DNA of 15,166 nucleotides from JBFGRM01 sp041563675 (GTDB lineage Bacteria > Nitrospirota > Nitrospiria > Nitrospirales > Nitrospiraceae): positions 1-15,166 of the forward strand of contig JBFGRM010000036.1 in NCBI GenBank assembly GCA_041563675.1. Direction: 5' to 3'. Shown piece by piece: positions 13,243-15,166 of this stretch; position 1 is the first letter of the stretch; each line of letters begins with the position of its first letter. The translations under genes and the position numbers were made by a program. The notes under the pieces were generated by a model that was given only the letters and a program-made list of their open reading frames with translations, did no database searches and was not told the DNA's origin.

Positions 13243-13668
13243 ATGAATGCGACGATCCGAAAGTTCGGCTATCCCGATTCGTGCGTGAAAGAGTTCGACC
13301 GATGGGTGGTCCTGTTACGCCCGCAGCAGGTGACCGTCGGCGCGCTTGTCCTGGCTTGCAAGGAGCCCGCGACGGCGCTTTCGGACACGAGCCTGGAGGC
13401 CATGACGGAGCTCCATCACGCCGTCGTGCAGGTCGAGCGAGCCCTGCGCGCCGCCTTTGCCTACGACAAGATCAACTACCTGATGCTCATGATGGTCGAC
13501 CCCGATGTCCATTTCCATGTGCTGCCGCGCTACGCCAAGGAACGGGTGTTTCACGGGCAGACCTTCTCCGATTACGCCTGGCCCGGGCCGCCCGACCTCT
13601 CGCGGGTCAACCAAATCGATGCGTCGACCTCCCACGCCATCCGGGCGCACCTCCAGTCATTTTTTTGA
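13243..13668 (+). CDS. HIT-family protein with an altered first motif histidine
   Basis: A 141-residue protein starting at the ATG at 13243, with GAGGG six to seven bases upstream. The histidine-triad region reads VDPDVHFHVLPRY (86-97). The canonical H-x-H-x-H is D88-V-H90-F-H92, so the first histidine is Asp while the central histidine, expected to be the nucleophile, is kept. FDRWVVLLRPQQVTVGALVLACKE (the strands at 18-41, DRWVVLLRP then VTVGALVLACK) matches the start of the HIT fold, which acts on nucleotide phosphoramidates, adenylates or dinucleoside polyphosphates. Here it sits directly upstream, on the same strand, of an acyl-AMP ligase. An attractive but unproven role is hydrolysing stray acyl-adenylates or nucleotide by-products of the locus. 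The conserved PRY tail and downstream HGQTFSDYAWPGPPDL are also present. Confidence 0.82.
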   Translation: MNATIRKFGYPDSCVKEFDRWVVLLRPQQVTVGALVLACKEPATALSDTSLEAMTELHHAVVQVERALRAAFAYDKINYLMLMMVDPDVHFHVLPRYAKERVFHGQTFSDYAWPGPPDLSRVNQIDASTSHAIRAHLQSFF

Positions 13669-13825
13669 CGAGCCCTCGCTGCTCCAGATTGAACACCCCA
13701 TCTCGGTCTTGAATCTCCGCCAGGCCGTCGCGCGTCCCGCCATGAGCTCGAAAACACAAGGAATTTTCTGCGAATGTGAGCTTCATGACAAATACGCTCG
13801 GCGGGGCCAGGCCCTAGGCCCGTAG

Positions 13826-13841
13826 AGTTGCGAAAGCGACT
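13826..13841 (+). terminator. GNRA-loop hairpin after the HIT gene (weak terminator candidate)
   Basis: AGTTGC (13826-13831) pairs with GCGACT (13836-13841), including one G-U pair, around a GAAA tetraloop. A short T-run (13855-13860) follows only after 13 further bases, so intrinsic termination would be poor. Confidence 0.25.
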
Positions 13842-13893
13842 CACCGGCTGTTCACTTTTTCCAACAAATCCGGCAATTCCGAAAGGAGCCTGC

Positions 13894-13933
13894 TTGCCAG
13901 ATCGTCAATTTATGATATTTTTTCAACATGTTG
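13894..13933 (+). promoter_or_regulatory. Candidate promoter and palindrome upstream of the acyl-AMP ligase gene
   Basis: TTGCCA (13894-13899), a 16-nt AT-rich spacer and TATTTT (13916-13921) form a moderate promoter. Just downstream, over the expected start point, is the perfect 10-bp palindrome CAACATGTTG (13924-13933), an operator-like position. The -35 match is better than the -10. Confidence 0.35.
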
Positions 13934-14089
13934 TGGTTTGAGATCGACTCGGCACGGGACTTGCCAGTACTAGTCTCGCTTGTGCCCATGTCATGGCAAC
14001 AGCGCCACTCCGAGTCAGAAGTGAGCGAATTTACAGCGAGTTACAAAACCTGCTTTAGCCGAGATTGAAACCTGGACGGTGAACCTGAG

Positions 14090-15166
14090 ATGGAACTGAG
14101 AGCGACCCCGACCGAACACGACTTGCCCCTTCGAGCCGCTGAGTTTTCCACCCTCGCCGAGGCCTTGGATTACGCCGCGGCCGGCCACACCGGCTGCAAC
14201 TTTTACGGCGACCGGGGCGACCTCCGCGCGGTGGTTCCCTACGCCGATCTTCGAGGCCAGGCGCGCTCGCTGGCACGCCGCCTCTTGAGCCTTGGGTTGG
14301 AGCGGGGAGCGCGTGTGGCCATCATCGCCGATACCCACCCCGACTTCCATCGGGTCTTCTTCGCCTGCCAGTATGCCGGGCTGGTACCGGTGCCCCTTCC
14401 GGCCTCCCTCTTCATGAGTGGCCGCGCCGCCTATGTCGCGCAGCTGAGGGCCTTGCTGACCCACTGCCGGGCGTCGGTGGGGGTCGCGACGCCGGACTTT
14501 TTGCCCTATCTGCGAGAGGCTGCGGAGGGGTTGACCCTGGGCCTGTGCGACAGCGTGGATGCCTTGGACGCCCTCCCTCAAGCAGAGGGCGAGCCACGCC
14601 CCTTGCAGCCTCACGAGATGGCCTATCTTCAGTACACCTCGGGCAGCACGCGGTTCCCTCGCGGCGTCATGATCACGCAGCAGGCCGCGCTGACGAATCT
14701 CCTGGGGATCACCCAACTCGGCCTCAAGATCCGCAAGGGCGACCGGGCGGTCTCCTGGTTGCCGTTCTATCATGACATGGGACTCGTCGGATTCGTGCTC
14801 GGTCCACTCGTGTCTCAAGTCTCCGTGGATTATCTCAGCACTCGGTCCTTCGCCATGCGACCCCGGCAGTGGCTGACCCTGATGTCGCAATCCCGGGCGA
14901 CCATTTCGTTCGGCCCCTCGTTCGGCTACGAGGTCTGCGCCAGGCGGGTCCGACACGACGAGGCGGGACAGTTCGATCTCAGTGCCTGGCGAGCGGCCGG
15001 AGTGGGTGCCGAGACCATTCGATTCGATGCCTTGACGGAGTTCGCCGAGCGGTTCGCCGACAGCGGCTTCAACAAGAGCGCATTCCTCGCTTGCTACGGC
15101 ATGGCTGAATGCGCCCTCGCGGTGAGCTTCGCACCGCTCGATCAGGGGCTTGCCGTGGACGAGGTC
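14090..15166 (+). CDS. Fatty acyl-AMP ligase / acyl-ACP synthetase, 5' part
   Basis: An open frame of 359 codons from the ATG at 14090 to the window edge with no stop. The full protein is probably about 550-600 residues, so the C-terminal subdomain is missing. Adenylate-forming signatures are YTSGST (182-187, the phosphate-binding loop), WLPFYHDMGL (223-232), FGPSFGYEVCARR (274-286), GAE (306-308) and CYGMAE (335-340). The HDMGL and FDLSxWR...GAE blocks are typical of fatty acyl-AMP ligases rather than acyl-CoA synthetases. These enzymes make acyl-AMP and usually pass the acyl group to an acyl carrier protein. In Caulobacter an enzyme of this class is one of the required ceramide genes. An in-frame TGA at 14066-14068 limits the start; no strong ribosome-binding site precedes 14090. 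It probably feeds acyl groups to the pathway encoded on both sides. Confidence 0.9.
   Translation, partial: MELRATPTEHDLPLRAAEFSTLAEALDYAAAGHTGCNFYGDRGDLRAVVPYADLRGQARSLARRLLSLGLERGARVAIIADTHPDFHRVFFACQYAGLVPVPLPASLFMSGRAAYVAQLRALLTHCRASVGVATPDFLPYLREAAEGLTLGLCDSVDALDALPQAEGEPRPLQPHEMAYLQYTSGSTRFPRGVMITQQAALTNLLGITQLGLKIRKGDRAVSWLPFYHDMGLVGFVLGPLVSQVSVDYLSTRSFAMRPRQWLTLMSQSRATISFGPSFGYEVCARRVRHDEAGQFDLSAWRAAGVGAETIRFDALTEFAERFADSGFNKSAFLACYGMAECALAVSFAPLDQGLAVDEV

Larger units (their letters stand above)
13669..14089. other. Intergenic region upstream of the acyl-AMP ligase gene
   Basis: This is about 420 bp with no convincing gene. The first 150 bp are GC-rich, and open frames there are continuations of frames from the HIT gene. 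From about 13845 the DNA becomes AT-rich and holds a hairpin (13826-13841), a promoter candidate (13894-13921) and a small palindrome (13924-13933). An 8-bp direct repeat CTTGCCAG occurs at 13893-13900 and 13960-13967. A ~160-nt leader before the ATG at 14090 is implied; I see no recognisable riboswitch. Confidence 0.5.

Noticed and set aside
13010..13246. 78-codon + strand frame upstream of the HIT gene
   Set aside because: It starts before both promoter candidates, contains the 17-bp dyad and has no ribosome-binding site. It overlaps the HIT start by 4 bp, but the composition is Arg-rich and unlike its neighbours. Kept as non-coding.
14015..14956. 313-codon minus-strand frame
   Set aside because: It is antisense to the acyl-AMP ligase, which has all its adenylation motifs in the + frame.
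1..15166. CRISPR array, tRNA/rRNA gene, insertion sequence or integrase
   Set aside because: No regularly spaced repeats, no cloverleaf or rRNA-like stretch, no transposase or recombinase motifs and no terminal inverted repeats with target duplications were seen.

Overview
The window is GC-rich DNA from a Gram-negative bacterium. An adjacent lptF/lptG pair implies a two-membrane envelope, and the compact, mostly same-strand runs of genes look like a free-living diderm chromosome. I cannot place the organism firmly from sequence alone; Nitrospirota or a deep proteobacterial-type lineage is only a guess. I see no tRNA, rRNA, insertion sequence, integrase or CRISPR array.

Layout from left to right. 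(1) The last 13 codons of an unidentified + strand gene (1-42) are followed by a textbook intrinsic terminator (81-112). (2) A minus-strand operon (4796 down to 346) encodes a CDP-alcohol phosphatidyltransferase with a degenerate nucleotidyltransferase-like N-terminus, a diacylglycerol-kinase-fold lipid kinase, a membrane fatty-acid desaturase, and a protein that resembles Tam41-type phosphatidate cytidylyltransferases. (3) Divergent to it is a calcineurin-like metallophosphoesterase (4954-5907). (4) A second minus-strand run (9902 down to 5953) encodes LptF, LptG, a one-pass membrane protein and an HTTM-domain multipass protein. (5) Divergent to lptF is a small-molecule nucleotidyltransferase (10280-11035). 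Its 3' end overlaps tail-to-tail with a MobA-like nucleotidyltransferase (11843-11022), which is translationally coupled (ATGA) to an upstream GNAT-like acyltransferase (12982-11840) of the kind I associate with bacterial ceramide synthase. (6) On the right, on the + strand, are a HIT-family protein (13243-13668) and, after a roughly 420 bp gap, the first 359 codons of a fatty acyl-AMP ligase (14090 to the window edge).

Read together, this is a dedicated complex-lipid locus. It holds acyl activation (acyl-AMP ligase), N-acylation (GNAT-like acyltransferase), acyl-chain modification (desaturase), lipid phosphorylation (kinase), cytidylyl activation (Tam41-like protein and two nucleotidyltransferases), head-group transfer (CDP-alcohol phosphotransferase), dephosphorylation (metallophosphoesterase) and probable transport (LptF/LptG). 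The best hypothesis is synthesis and outward transport of a phosphorylated sphingolipid (ceramide phospho-head-group lipid). If so, serine palmitoyltransferase, an acyl carrier protein and a CerR-like reductase should lie just beyond the right edge. This is inference: the diagnostic serine palmitoyltransferase is not in the window.

The intergenic regions hold credible sigma-70-like promoters (several divergent and overlapping) and an unusual density of palindromes and inverted repeats, suggesting that the divergent units are co-regulated.
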